From: Streptomyces sp. NBC_00224
GTDB lineage: Bacteria; Actinomycetota; Actinomycetes; Streptomycetales; Streptomycetaceae
Assembly (NCBI RefSeq): GCF_041435195.1
Contig: NZ_CP108106.1
Coordinates: forward strand, 7,887,001-7,951,000
Direction of reading: 5' to 3'
DNA length: 64,000 bases
Within the stretch, counting starts at the first letter, position 1. The number at the start of each line of letters is the position of its first letter. Positions 8,938 through 18,099 of the stretch are shown here, piece by piece. The notes beneath the pieces were generated by a model that was not told the DNA's origin, made no database searches, and saw nothing but the letters and a program-made list of their open reading frames with translations. The translations under genes and the position numbers were made by a program.

Positions 8938-9942
8938 TCACCGTGGCGTGAGCGTCGGTTCCGGGCCGAAGCGCCTCCGGTACGCCGAGGGGCTCAGGCC
9001 CGTCTCGCGGCGCAGCCGGGCGCGCAGGTTCGCGGCGGTGCCCAGGCCGCTGCGGCGGGCGACCACGTCGAGCCGCGGTTCGCCGCGTTCGATGAGACGG
9101 CAGGCGAGGGCGACCCGCTCGCCGGTGAGCCAGGCCAGCGGGGTGGTGCCGAGCTGGACGCGGAAGCGGCGGTGCAGGGTGGCGGGGCTGACGGCCGCGC
9201 GGGTGGCGATGTCGGCCACGGTGAGGGGTTCGCCGAGCCGCTCCTGGGCCCAGGCGAGCACCGGAGCCAGCGACTCGTCCGGGGCGTCGGGGACGGGCCG
9301 CTCCACGAACTGCCGCTGCCCGCCGTCCCGGTGGGCGGCGAAGACCAGCCTTCGGCTCACCGAGTTGGCCACCTCGGCGCCGTGGTCGCGGCGGACCAGG
9401 TGCAGTCCCAGGTCGAGGGCGGCGGCGCTGCCGGCCGAGGTGAGGATGTCACCGTCGTCCACGAACAGCACGTCCGGCCGCAGATCGACCGAGGGGAAGC
9501 GGGCCCGGAACGAGTCGGCCCACTGCCAGTGCGCGGTGGCGCGGCGCCCGTCGAGCACCCCGGCCTCGGCCAGGGTGAAGGCACCGCTGCACATCCCCAC
9601 CAGACGTGCGCCGCGCGCGTGCGCACGGCGGACGGCGTCGAGGACCGCGGGGCGCCGGGGCACGTCGGTGTCCGGCCGGTTGGGCACGATCAGGGTGTCC
9701 GCGGTGTCGGCCGCGTCCAGTCCGGCGACGCCCGTGAGCGTGAAGAACCCGTCCCGCATCAGAGTGTGCGGCTCGGGGGCACACAGGGTGAAGTCGTAGA
9801 GCTCACGGCCGAGTTCGGGCCTGCGAAGGCCGAACACCTCGGTGACACAGCCCAGCTCGAAGGGGTTGGAGTTCTCGTCGACGATCACGACGACCCGGTG
9901 GGTGTGAGGCGCGCGGGCCCCATGCGAGGAATCTTGCGGCAT
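8938..9942 (-). CDS. GlxA-type AraC-family transcriptional regulator
   Basis: Full-length (334-residue) relative of the regulator at 1-865. The N-terminal DJ-1/PfpI-like domain includes GMCSGAFTLAEAGVLDGRR (Cys at the conserved elbow) and VLFVDDGDILTSAGSAAALD. The C-terminus has two AraC HTH motifs (LTVADIATRAAVSPATLHRR and LDVVARRSGLGTAANLRAR). It is divergent from a small cupin gene with 52 bases between starts, so it probably controls that gene and itself. The inducer is unknown. Confidence 0.92.
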   Translation of the reverse strand: MPQDSSHGARAPHTHRVVVIVDENSNPFELGCVTEVFGLRRPELGRELYDFTLCAPEPHTLMRDGFFTLTGVAGLDAADTADTLIVPNRPDTDVPRRPAVLDAVRRAHARGARLVGMCSGAFTLAEAGVLDGRRATAHWQWADSFRARFPSVDLRPDVLFVDDGDILTSAGSAAALDLGLHLVRRDHGAEVANSVSRRLVFAAHRDGGQRQFVERPVPDAPDESLAPVLAWAQERLGEPLTVADIATRAAVSPATLHRRFRVQLGTTPLAWLTGERVALACRLIERGEPRLDVVARRSGLGTAANLRARLRRETGLSPSAYRRRFGPEPTLTPR

Positions 9943-9994
9943 ATGCGATTTCTAGCACTCGCGGGGGCGGAGCACCACGGCCGAGGATGAGGTC

Positions 9995-10384
9995 ATGAGC
10001 AACGAACCCATCGCCCTGAACCAGGCCCTGGCCTCCTTCGACGCCCTGTGGAGCCCCCGCATCGTCACCCGCGTCAACGACTACGACGTACGCGTCGCCA
10101 AGGTCGAGGGCGAGCACGTCTGGCACGTCCACGACCACACCGACGAGTTCTTCCTGGTGCTCGACGGGGAGTTGGACATCTCCCTGCGGGAGGCCGGCGG
10201 CGAGCGGACCGTGACCCTTGCCACCGGCTCGGTCTTCACCGTGCCGCGCGGCACCGAGCACAAACCGTCCTCGCCGTCCGGTGCCTCGATCCTCGTGTTC
10301 GAGCCCAGTGGGACCCTCACGGTGGGCGACCGCCACGACGAGGTGCCCGCCCACGTCGACGCGACGACCGGGCACGCGCTCTGA
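9995..10384 (+). CDS. Cupin-domain protein
   Basis: A 129-residue single-domain cupin. The first motif is HVHDHTDEFFLVLDGEL (two His and a Glu as likely metal ligands) and the second is FTVPRGTEHKPSS. It belongs to the small mannose-6-phosphate-isomerase-like or quercetinase-like cupins. It pairs divergently with the GlxA-type regulator at 8938-9942, as the cupin at 937 does with its neighbour, though the two cupins differ in motif detail. Function unassigned. Confidence 0.85.
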   Translation: MSNEPIALNQALASFDALWSPRIVTRVNDYDVRVAKVEGEHVWHVHDHTDEFFLVLDGELDISLREAGGERTVTLATGSVFTVPRGTEHKPSSPSGASILVFEPSGTLTVGDRHDEVPAHVDATTGHAL

Positions 10385-10578
10385 CCGTCCGCCCTGCTCA
10401 CCCGACGTGCGTATCGGAAACGATCATGTTTCCGGCACGTTTCGGTAGCCCCGCCGGAACACCCGTACGGTGAAAGGTACTTCCCTCCCCGGGTGATCAT
10501 CTGACATCTTGCGTCCACCACTCGTTTCGTACGACCCGGTAGGTGCCACCCGCACCTGTCGGGTCATCGGAGGACGCA

Positions 10579-12378
10579 TTGATACCCCCCATATCCAGAC
10601 GCCCCAGACGTTTCCTGGTCGGCGCCGCCGCCCTCGGAGCCGCGCTGACCTTCGCGGCTCCCGCCCTCGCGAGCACCCAGCCCGTCGCCCCGGCTGCCGC
10701 CGCCCCGGCCCACGCGGCCGCGCCGGTCACGGCCCGGAGCGCGGCCTGGGTCGCCGGCACCCGTGCCTACCTGGTCATCACCGCACCCGGTGACACCTCG
10801 GCGGTGCGCTCGGCCGTCACCGCCAACGGCGGCACGGTCTTCTCCTCCTTCGACGCGATCGGCGTCATCGTCGCCCACTCCGCCTCCGGCACCTTCGCCA
10901 CCACCATGCGGGGCGTCAGCGGAGTCCAGCAGGTCGGCGCCACCCGCACCGCGGACGTCCCGGCCGACGCCTACGACCCGGCGCTGCCGAACAACCCCGC
11001 CCAGTCGACCACCCCCGCCGGCGAGCCGGTCCGCTGGGACATGAGCCAGATCAAGGCCGACCAGGCCTGGGCGGTCTCCACCGGATCCGCCTCGGTGAAG
11101 GTGGGTATCCTCGACACCGGCGTGGACGACCAGCACCAGGACCTCGCGCCCAACTTCGACGCCACCGACTCGGTCTCCTGCGCCTACGGCAAGCCGGACA
11201 CCCGCGCCGGCGCCTGGCGGGACGTGGACAGCCACGGCACGCACGTCGCGGGCACCATCGCCGCCGCCAAGAACAGCAAGGGCGTCGTCGGCGTCGCACC
11301 GGGCGTGAAGATCGCCTCGGTCCGCCTCGCCGAGCCGACCTCGACGCTCTTCTACGCCGAGAACACCGTCTGCGGTCTGGTGTGGGCCGGTGACCACGGT
11401 TTCAAGGTCACCAACAACAGCTACTACACCGACCCGTGGCAGTTCAACTGCCCGGACAACGTCGACCAGGCCGCCATCATCGAGGGGGTGCGCCGCGCCC
11501 AGGAGTACGCCGAGGGCAAGGGCTCCCTCCAGGTCGCCGCCGCGGGCAACTCCAACTACGACCTGGCGAACAAGACGACCGACACCGCGAGCCCCAACGA
11601 CTCGACGCCGACCACCCGCCGCATCACCAACGCCTGCCTCGACATCCCGACCGAACTGCCGGGCGTCGTCACGGTCTCGGCGATGGGCAGCGGCAATGTG
11701 AAGGCGTCGTACTCCAACTTCGGCAACGGGGTCATCGACGTCGCGGCCCCGGGCGGCGACGGCTCCAACGGTGTGTACTCCACCCTGCCGGGCGGCAAGT
11801 ACGGCACCAAGAGCGGTACGTCGATGGCCTCCCCGCACGTCGTGGGTGTGGCCGCGCTCCTGGCGAGCGCCGACCCGGGCATCACCCCGGCGCAGCTGCG
11901 CGACAAGCTGGCCGTCCAGGCCAACGACGTCGCCTGCCCGTCGGACAGCCGGTGCACCGGCACCACCGCCAAGAACGCGTTCTTCGGCGAGGGCCAGGTG
12001 GACGCGCTCAAGGCGGTCGGCGCCACCGTCCCGCCGGGCAAGTACTTCGAGAACACGGCCGATGTCGCCGTCAGCGACAACACCACCGTGGAGAGCCCGC
12101 TGACGGTCACCGGCGTGACCGGCAACGCCCCGGCCGCGCTCAAGGTGGGCGTGAACATCGTGCACACCTACATCGGTGACCTGAAGGTCGACCTCGTCGC
12201 CCCCGACGGCACCGTGTACACCCTGCACAACCACACCGGCGGCAGCGCGGACGACATCCACCAGACGTACACCGTCGACGCCTCCGCGCGGGTGGCCAAC
12301 GGCACCTGGAAGCTCCGTGTGAACGACAACGCCAACGGGGACACCGGCCGCATCGACAGCTGGAACCTCACGTTCTGA
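10579..12378 (+). CDS. Secreted subtilisin-like serine protease (S8) with C-terminal P-domain
   Basis: The start is the TTG at 10579, five bases after GGAGG at 10569-10573. A Sec signal ends around ALASTQP. An inhibitor_I9-like propeptide follows (AYLVITAPGDTSAVRSAV). The catalytic triad is readable: Asp in VGILDTGVDDQHQD, His in DSHGTHVAGTIAA, Ser in SGTSMASPHVVGVAALL. After the protease domain comes a proprotein-convertase-type P-domain (VNIVHTYIGDLKVDLVAPDG ... NGTWKLRVNDN ... GRIDSWNLTF). About 599 residues. Role: extracellular protein degradation or processing. A hairpin lies about 80 bases downstream. Confidence 0.93.
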   Translation: MIPPISRRPRRFLVGAAALGAALTFAAPALASTQPVAPAAAAPAHAAAPVTARSAAWVAGTRAYLVITAPGDTSAVRSAVTANGGTVFSSFDAIGVIVAHSASGTFATTMRGVSGVQQVGATRTADVPADAYDPALPNNPAQSTTPAGEPVRWDMSQIKADQAWAVSTGSASVKVGILDTGVDDQHQDLAPNFDATDSVSCAYGKPDTRAGAWRDVDSHGTHVAGTIAAAKNSKGVVGVAPGVKIASVRLAEPTSTLFYAENTVCGLVWAGDHGFKVTNNSYYTDPWQFNCPDNVDQAAIIEGVRRAQEYAEGKGSLQVAAAGNSNYDLANKTTDTASPNDSTPTTRRITNACLDIPTELPGVVTVSAMGSGNVKASYSNFGNGVIDVAAPGGDGSNGVYSTLPGGKYGTKSGTSMASPHVVGVAALLASADPGITPAQLRDKLAVQANDVACPSDSRCTGTTAKNAFFGEGQVDALKAVGATVPPGKYFENTADVAVSDNTTVESPLTVTGVTGNAPAALKVGVNIVHTYIGDLKVDLVAPDGTVYTLHNHTGGSADDIHQTYTVDASARVANGTWKLRVNDNANGDTGRIDSWNLTF

Positions 12379-12458
12379 AGCCTCTGAGGTTCCTGAAGTC
12401 CCGGAAGTCTCTGAGGCTTTGGACCTGCTGAGCCTCTGAGCCTCTGAACCGCGAAAGG

Positions 12459-12496
12459 CCCGGGCGTCCGCTCCCCGTAGGGAACGGACGCCCGGG
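12459..12496. terminator. Hairpin terminator
   Basis: Perfect 12-bp stem CCCGGGCGTCCG / CGGACGCCCGGG with a 14-nt loop, downstream of the S8 protease. Bases 12379-12450 between the stop and the stem are made of degenerate repeats of CCTCTGAG/CCTGAAG. Confidence 0.8.
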
Positions 12497-12560
12497 CGTC
12501 GTGAGGCCCACCCCAGGCCTGTGAGGGTGTTCCCGGGAGAGGCGAAAGCGGCCCTCCTCC

Positions 12561-13820
12561 CTACCGTTCCGCCCCCGCCAGCTGCCCCACGGCCGCCACC
12601 ACGTCCGCGGCGCCGTCCTCGGCGTGGATACGGGCGGCGAGCACCCGGGCCCGGTCCCGGAAGGCCGGTTGTTCGACGGCCTGCCGCAGCGCCGCCGCCA
12701 GCCGGTGCGCACTGAGCGAGCGCAGGGGTACGGGACCGGGGCTGACACCCAGCGCGGTCAGCCGTGACGACCAGAATCCCGCGTCCAGTTGCGCGGGCAC
12801 CGGTACCGCCGGTACCCCCGCCCGCAGCCCGGCGGCCGTGGTTCCGGCGCCCGCGTGGTGAACCACCGCCGCCATCCGCGGAAACAGCCAGTGGTGGGGC
12901 ACCTCGCCCACCGTGAGCACGTCGTCGTCGCTGACCGACAGCCCCGTCCAGCCCGCCTGGACCACGCCCCTGACTCCCGCCCGCCGCAAGGCGTCACGCG
13001 TCAGCGCCCCGAGCCGCTCCGAATCGGCGACGACCAGACTGCCGAACCCCACGAACACCGGCGGCGGACCGCTGCTCAGGAAGTCGGTGAGCCGTGGGTC
13101 CGGCCGCCAGCCGGGCCGCGGGTGCGGCCACCAGTAACCCGATACGTCGAGCCCCGGCCGCCAGTCCGCCGGGCGCGGGACCACAGTGGGGGAGAACCCG
13201 TGCAGCACGGGCCACTTGGTGCGTGCGTCGAGCCGTCGCTGGGCCGCCTGGCCGCGGGCGGCGAGTCCCAGCTCCTCGCGCAGGGCGCGGGCGGCGGGCG
13301 CGAAGATACGGTCGGTGGCGAGCTGGACGGCCGCGCCGCCGAGGCGGTTGCCGTACCGGCCCATCGAGCGCGCTCCCGTGGCCACGGGCGGGAAGTCGCC
13401 GGTGGGCGCGAGCGGTTGCAGGAACACACCCATGCTGGGTACGTCGAGGGCCTCCGCCGCGACCCGGGCCAACGGGGCGGTGGTAGCCGCCGAAAGGACC
13501 AGGTCGGTGCCGCGCGCCGCCGCGTCCAGCAGGGCCGCGCCGAGCTCGGGCATCAGTGAGCGTCCGATGCGTACGAGCTCCACGACTGTTCGTGCCCTGG
13601 TCCGTGCGTCCAGCAGCCGCTGCCCGCCCTCGGAGGCGAGTACCGCGCGGGGGTCGGCCGGCAGCGGACGGAAGCCGAGCCCGGCCCCTCGCACCACCTG
13701 CTCGAAACCCTCGTGCGTGGCGATCGCCACGTCGTGGCCCGCCTGTTGGAGCCGTACGCCGAGACCGGTGTACGGCGCCACGTCACCGACCGACCCGGCC
13801 GTCGCGATCAGGATGCGCAT
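12561..13820 (-). CDS. Macrolide/sterol-type glycosyltransferase (GT1/GT28-like)
   Basis: Nucleotide-sugar-dependent glycosyltransferase of the GT-B fold (419 residues). The N-terminal Rossmann lobe opens MRILIATAGSVGDVAPYTGL, typical of sterol/macrolide glucosyltransferases. The C-terminal donor-binding lobe has PVFVGFGSLV and the signature VVHHAGAGTTAAGLRAGVPA, where the His contacts the donor phosphate. Members glycosylate macrolides, sterols or lipids. No polyketide genes are nearby, so a resistance or lipid-modifying role is as likely as biosynthesis. It is transcribed alone; the start at 13820 faces 312 bases of intergenic DNA. Confidence 0.88.
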   Translation of the reverse strand: MRILIATAGSVGDVAPYTGLGVRLQQAGHDVAIATHEGFEQVVRGAGLGFRPLPADPRAVLASEGGQRLLDARTRARTVVELVRIGRSLMPELGAALLDAAARGTDLVLSAATTAPLARVAAEALDVPSMGVFLQPLAPTGDFPPVATGARSMGRYGNRLGGAAVQLATDRIFAPAARALREELGLAARGQAAQRRLDARTKWPVLHGFSPTVVPRPADWRPGLDVSGYWWPHPRPGWRPDPRLTDFLSSGPPPVFVGFGSLVVADSERLGALTRDALRRAGVRGVVQAGWTGLSVSDDDVLTVGEVPHHWLFPRMAAVVHHAGAGTTAAGLRAGVPAVPVPAQLDAGFWSSRLTALGVSPGPVPLRSLSAHRLAAALRQAVEQPAFRDRARVLAARIHAEDGAADVVAAVGQLAGAER

Positions 13821-14132
13821 GGACGCAGTATCGCGGTGCCGGGCCGGTCAACAGGCGCAAGCCGCGCGAGTCCTCTCGAAGCGCGAGCGCATCCCACGAG
13901 ACGAATTTCCATCCAATCGGATGATTTTTGTCAACCTTGCTCGGTAAGTGGGGAGTTAGACACCGAGGCCCCGAGTCCGACCCCGAAGCCCCCGTCCCGT
14001 CCACGTCCATGTCCGCGTCGCCCGACGGCCCCGAGCAGCACCCACGCCGTCAGGGCGCGTCGGCATGTTCCGAGTTGTGCGCCGCCCCGTCCGACGACAT
14101 CCGTAAACCTTCCAAGAAGACAGAGGTGTTCA
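13821..14132. promoter_or_regulatory. Intergenic region between divergent glycosyltransferase and EEP genes
   Basis: This stretch carries the start regions of both divergent genes. It contains a relatively A/T-rich patch at 13900-13935 with a short inverted repeat CATCC-AATC-GGATG (13910-13923) and TTGTCA (13928-13933), a plausible -35 element on the plus strand. I see no coding sequence in it. Confidence 0.4.
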
Positions 14133-14951
14133 GTGATCCGTGTGTGCGCCAGGTCCGCACTGGCTCTCGTCCTGATGCTCATCCCGATGACCGCCGCACC
14201 GACGTCCTCGGCGGCGGCCGCACCTCAGACCCTGACCGTGCTGACCTACAACATCCACCACGGCGTGGGCGCCGACGACGCCCTCGCCCTCGACCGGGTG
14301 GCCCGCGTGGTGAAGGACAGCGGCGCCGACATCGTCGGCCTCCAGGAGGTCGACCGGCACTACGACGCGCGCAGCAACTTCGTGGACCAGGCGGGCTGGC
14401 TCGCCCAACGCCTCGGCATGCACGTGGTCTACGGGGCCAACCTCAGCCTCGACCCGCCGCGGTCCGGGGCGCCCCGGCGCCAGTACGGGACGGCGATCCT
14501 GTCGCGCTACCCGGTCGTCGAGGCCCACAACGCACGGCTGCCCCGCCCGCGCCAGGGCGAGCAACGCGGCCTGCTGGAGGCGGACATCAACGTGGACGGC
14601 ACGGCGGTGCGCGTCCTGACCACCCACCTGGAGCACACCTCGCAGAGCGAGCGGCTCGCCCAGGCCGATGCGATCAACAGCGTCATCGAGGACTCCAACC
14701 GTCCCACCGTGCTGGTGGGCGACCTCAACGCCACTCCGGGCGCCCGCGAGGTCGGCGTACTGACCAGGCACCTCGGCGACGCGTGGCGCGCGGCTGGGGA
14801 GGGGGCGGGATACACCTTCGACGCCCGCGACCCGCACAAGCGCATCGACTACGTACTCACCTCGTCCGGCCTCACCGTCCGGCAGGCGGAGGTCATCGAC
14901 AGCGATGCCTCCGACCACCTGCCGGTCAGCGTCGACGTCACCCTCCCCTAG
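14133..14951 (+). CDS. Secreted endonuclease/exonuclease/phosphatase-family protein
   Basis: A 272-residue exported member of the EEP (DNase I-like) superfamily. The GTG at 14133 is preceded by AGAGGTG; the signal peptide ends near SSAAAAPQ. Family motifs in order: LTYNIHHGVG (Asn), IVGLQEVDRHYDARS (metal-binding Glu), GTAILSRYPV, LTTHLEH, VLVGDLNATPG (Asp/Asn) and SDHLPVSVDV (catalytic His). Secreted members act as nucleases, phospholipase C/sphingomyelinase-like enzymes or phosphatases; sequence alone does not separate these. The upstream open frame is not part of the protein. Confidence 0.88.
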   Translation: MIRVCARSALALVLMLIPMTAAPTSSAAAAPQTLTVLTYNIHHGVGADDALALDRVARVVKDSGADIVGLQEVDRHYDARSNFVDQAGWLAQRLGMHVVYGANLSLDPPRSGAPRRQYGTAILSRYPVVEAHNARLPRPRQGEQRGLLEADINVDGTAVRVLTTHLEHTSQSERLAQADAINSVIEDSNRPTVLVGDLNATPGAREVGVLTRHLGDAWRAAGEGAGYTFDARDPHKRIDYVLTSSGLTVRQAEVIDSDASDHLPVSVDVTLP

Positions 14952-14967
14952 GTCCTGGGGCCTAGCC

Positions 14968-15855
14968 CTATCCCACGGCGGCCACGGCGGACGCGAACCG
15001 CTCCAGTGCGCGCGGATCGCTCTGTAGGAACAGATTCGGCTCGATGAGCTCCAGCTCCATCACCACCGGCGTCCTGCTGTCGTCCAGCGCGAGGTCCACC
15101 CGCGCGAACAGCAGGGCGTCGGGTGACGGAACCGCCGCGAGCGCGTCGAGCGCGGTACGGATCTCCTCCCCGGTCGGGTCGTAGGGAGCGATGCCCGGGT
15201 GCGCGTCCCTGAAGTTGTCGATCACATTGGGCTCGGTCAGCACGGGCTGCTTGCGGATGGCGTGACTGAACGTCAGCCCGCCCTCGCCGGTGGAGAGGAA
15301 GACCAGCGCGCGTTCGCCCTCCTCCACCAGCGGGAGGTAGGGCTGGACCATCGCGCTGCGGCCCTGGTCGAGGAGCATCCGGGCGTGGCGTACGGCATCC
15401 GCGTGCCGGCCGGGCTCGTACCGTGCGGTGTCCCGGGCACCGGCGGACACCGCGGGCTTGACCACCGCGCCGGTGGGCAGATCGAAGTCGGCTTCCTCGC
15501 ACCGACCGCCCGGGTCGATGACCCGCGTCGGCACGACGGCGACGCCGCGCCCGGCGAGTTCCGGCAGATAGCGTTTGTCGCTGTTCCAGCGCACCACCGG
15601 CACCGGATTCCACAGCCGGGTGGCGCGCCCCGCCTTCTCGGCCCACGCGAGGAACTCGTCGAGCCGTCCCGAGTAGTCCCAGGTCGAGCGGATCACCGCC
15701 CGGTCGAATCCGCTCCACTCCACGGCGTCCGCGTCCCAGGCCACCGCCTCCGCGGCCAGGCCGTCGGCGCGCAGCGCGTCGACGATCAGGGGGAGGTCCA
15801 CGTCGTACTCGATACCGGCGGCGCTCGTCACGACCGCGACCCTGGCAGCACCCAT
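14968..15855 (-). CDS. Stand-alone ATP-grasp domain protein
   Basis: ATP-dependent carboxylate-amine/thiol ligase fold (295 residues). I start at the ATG at 15855 because GGAGAG lies five bases upstream. Visible segments: RSTWDYSGRLDEFLAWA and WNSDKRYLPELAGRGV, characteristic of one stand-alone bacterial ATP-grasp group; the ATP-binding strand GAVVKPAVSAGARDT; and the Mg-binding end LFARVDLALDD and VVMELELIEPNLFL (Glu-x-x-Glu-Pro-Asn-Leu). It has no carrier or precursor gene adjacent. It is divergent from the lipoprotein glycosidase gene, and its substrate is unknown. It is not the same subgroup as the graspetide ligase at 39629. Confidence 0.8.
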   Translation of the reverse strand: MGAARVAVVTSAAGIEYDVDLPLIVDALRADGLAAEAVAWDADAVEWSGFDRAVIRSTWDYSGRLDEFLAWAEKAGRATRLWNPVPVVRWNSDKRYLPELAGRGVAVVPTRVIDPGGRCEEADFDLPTGAVVKPAVSAGARDTARYEPGRHADAVRHARMLLDQGRSAMVQPYLPLVEEGERALVFLSTGEGGLTFSHAIRKQPVLTEPNVIDNFRDAHPGIAPYDPTGEEIRTALDALAAVPSPDALLFARVDLALDDSRTPVVMELELIEPNLFLQSDPRALERFASAVAAVG

Positions 15856-15930
15856 GGACACTCTCCGTTGTCTTGCCCGTTGTACCGGAGCTCTTAGAAC
15901 CCTCTTATAGTGCACGACTATTCACGACGC

Positions 15931-17952
15931 ATGAGATCAATTTCCTCGACCCGCAGCCGGACCCGCAGCCGAACTCACAGCAAGCCCCGGGGCCGTGCCG
16001 CCGCCCACGGGCTCGCCGTCACCCTCGCCCTCGCCGCGCTCGCCGGGTGCACCACGGCGGCCGGCGCCGAAGTCTCCGCCACCGGTACCGGGGACGGCAA
16101 GGTCACCGTTCCGGTCCGGGGCGGCACCGCCGTCATCGACACCGCGTCACTCGCCGTACGGGCGCACCCGGAGTCCGGGGGAGACCTGGAGCTGTCCGCC
16201 CCGGCCGCGACCGACCTCGGCCGACCGGGCCCGGTCACCGAGATACGAGGGGGAGCCCGCTGGACGTATCCCGCGAAGAAGTTGACGGTCACGGCCGTCG
16301 CGGAGCGCGGGCGGCTGCGTGTGAGCATGGCCGCGGGGCGCGACGGGGAGGTGCGGTGGCCGGTCACCGGCACCGACGCGTCCGCCTCCGACCTCCAGCT
16401 CCCGCGTGGCGAGGGCCTCAACATCCCCGTGCGCGACGCCTTCTGGAGCGCGCCCGAGCGCGGACTCACCGGTGAGCCGATGGACCTGGGCACCGGCGCT
16501 CTCACCATGCCGATGTGGGGCTATACGTACGGCAGGCGCGGCGCGAGCTATCTCGTCCCCACCGACATCGGCACCTCGCTCGGGTTCGCCTCCGACCGGG
16601 GCCGGCTGCGCGGCACGGCCACCCACTCCTTCGACGGCGCCGAGGACACCCGCTCGTACACCGTCACCTTCGCCCTCACCGACGGGAACCCGGTCGCCCC
16701 CGCCGTCGACTACCGCGACTGGCTCTCCGAGCACGGCCGGCTCGGCAGCCTGCGCGACAAGATCAGGGCCAACCCGGCCGACGGCAAGCTGCTCGGCGCC
16801 TTCCACGCCTATCTGTGGGGCGACGCGCGGACGCCGCAGGGCATGGCGGAGCTGCACAAGCTGGGCGTGAGCCGGATGTGGCTCGGCTACGACGCCGGAA
16901 CCGATCCGATGAGCGCCCGGGCCGTCGGCGCGGCGAAGAAGAACGGCTACCTCGTCGGCCCGTACGACTCGTTCGCCAACGGGCAGGACCCCGCCACCGC
17001 CGACTCGCCGAGCTCGGCGTGGCCCGGCCGCGTCTACCCCGACTACTGCGTGATCGACGCGAAGGGCAAGCCGGAGACCGGATTCGGCAACCGGGGCTGC
17101 TACCTCAGCTCGCAGGCGTTCGAGCAGTCCGAGCCGGCCAAGCACTACCTCGCCGAGCGTACGCGCCACATGGTGGCCAACGGCGCCGACAGCTACTTCC
17201 TCGACGTCGACGCGGCCGGGGACCTCTTCCGGGACCACAGCCCCGACCACAAGATGACCAAGGCCGAGGACCGGGCCCACCGCCTCGCCCGGATGAAGCG
17301 CCTCCAGGACGGCGGGCTCGTCCTCGGCTCCGAGTCGGCCGGAGCGTGGGCCAACCAGGTCGTCGCCTTCAACCACGGGTCGGCGACCCCCGTCGGCAAC
17401 GGCCTGTGGGCGCTGCAGCGCAACAAGGAGGTGTGGGGCGGATACGCCCCGGAGAAGGCGCCGAAGACCTTCTTCAAGCCGGTCGACCTGCCCGCCGACC
17501 TCGCCCGGGAGATGTACGACCCCAAGTACCGCATCCCGCTGTACGAGACCGCCCTGCACGGCTCACTGGTCAACGTCGAGCGCTGGGAGCTGTCGTTCGG
17601 CAAGCTGCCGCAGCAGAAGCAGGACCGCGCGATGCTGGCGATGCTGTACAACGTCCCGCTGAACTACGTCCTCGACGGGCCGACCCTGAAGCACGACGGG
17701 CCCGAACTGGCGGCTCTGCAGAAGTACTTCGCCCCGCTCCACGAGAAGGCGGGCACCCAGCGGCTGACGTCCTTCCGCTGGCTGACCGCCGACCGTGCCG
17801 TGCAGCGCACCGTCTTCGGCGACGGAGTGCTGACCGTCACCGCCAACTTCGGGGCCACCGCATCGCACGATGTCCCGGCCGGATGCGTGAGCGCGAAGCT
17901 CAAGGGCGACCGGCAGCCGAGGCTGCTGTGCCCGAAGAAGGTGGTGCGCTGA
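15931..17952 (+). CDS. Lipoprotein glycoside hydrolase, related to GH101/GH129-type enzymes
   Basis: Large exported protein (about 673 residues from the ATG at 15931). A TTATAG hexamer at 15905-15910 is a likely -10 element, which argues against the upstream GTG at 15910. A basic Arg/Ser/Thr-rich n-region precedes a lipobox (LAALAGCTTA). A beta-sandwich-like N-terminal region leads into a TIM-barrel-like part with LGAFHAYLWGDARTPQG, RMWLGYDAGTDP, SYFLDVDAAGDLF (candidate nucleophile Asp) and VLGSESAGAW (candidate acid/base Glu). This layout resembles endo-alpha-N-acetylgalactosaminidase relatives, but my family placement is tentative. It is divergent from the ATP-grasp gene. Confidence 0.6.
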   Translation: MRSISSTRSRTRSRTHSKPRGRAAAHGLAVTLALAALAGCTTAAGAEVSATGTGDGKVTVPVRGGTAVIDTASLAVRAHPESGGDLELSAPAATDLGRPGPVTEIRGGARWTYPAKKLTVTAVAERGRLRVSMAAGRDGEVRWPVTGTDASASDLQLPRGEGLNIPVRDAFWSAPERGLTGEPMDLGTGALTMPMWGYTYGRRGASYLVPTDIGTSLGFASDRGRLRGTATHSFDGAEDTRSYTVTFALTDGNPVAPAVDYRDWLSEHGRLGSLRDKIRANPADGKLLGAFHAYLWGDARTPQGMAELHKLGVSRMWLGYDAGTDPMSARAVGAAKKNGYLVGPYDSFANGQDPATADSPSSAWPGRVYPDYCVIDAKGKPETGFGNRGCYLSSQAFEQSEPAKHYLAERTRHMVANGADSYFLDVDAAGDLFRDHSPDHKMTKAEDRAHRLARMKRLQDGGLVLGSESAGAWANQVVAFNHGSATPVGNGLWALQRNKEVWGGYAPEKAPKTFFKPVDLPADLAREMYDPKYRIPLYETALHGSLVNVERWELSFGKLPQQKQDRAMLAMLYNVPLNYVLDGPTLKHDGPELAALQKYFAPLHEKAGTQRLTSFRWLTADRAVQRTVFGDGVLTVTANFGATASHDVPAGCVSAKLKGDRQPRLLCPKKVVR

Positions 17953-17956
17953 CGCC

Positions 17957-18085
17957 TCAGCGGGCCAGTCGCAGCTCGATCCACGGTGTGTGGAGCTGCT
18001 CGCCGAACCCCTGCCCCCGGTGTTCGGCGAGCACGCGCGCGGTCACCGTCGCCGTGGCCGAGCCGTCCTTCGAACTCAACGACAT
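17957..18085 (-). CDS. Possible tiny ORF downstream of the 53-residue gene
   Basis: A 42-residue open frame (ATG at 18085) ending in HTPWIELRLAR, placed 14 bases after the 53-residue ORF and 4 bases beyond the convergent glycosidase stop. It has no clear Shine-Dalgarno sequence and I recognise no family. It could be the remnant C-terminus of a larger protein: the frame stays open some way upstream (VPSGPADARFLPLTQW precedes the ATG). Confidence 0.25.
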   Translation of the reverse strand: MSLSSKDGSATATVTARVLAEHRGQGFGEQLHTPWIELRLAR

Positions 18086-18099
18086 GGCAGCCCACTGCG

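Noticed and set aside
12379..12450. Repeated CCTCTGAG/CCTGAAG units after the S8 protease stop
   Set aside because: They are short, degenerate and untranslated; probably slippage-derived 3' sequence ahead of the terminator rather than a functional array.
12561..13820. Glycosyltransferase as part of a macrolide biosynthetic cluster
   Set aside because: There are no polyketide synthase, deoxysugar or resistance genes nearby; it stands alone.
14968..15855. Second RiPP locus around the stand-alone ATP-grasp gene
   Set aside because: No small precursor-like ORF with a plausible core lies beside it, and its motifs (RSTWDYSGR) belong to a different ATP-grasp group from the graspetide ligase.
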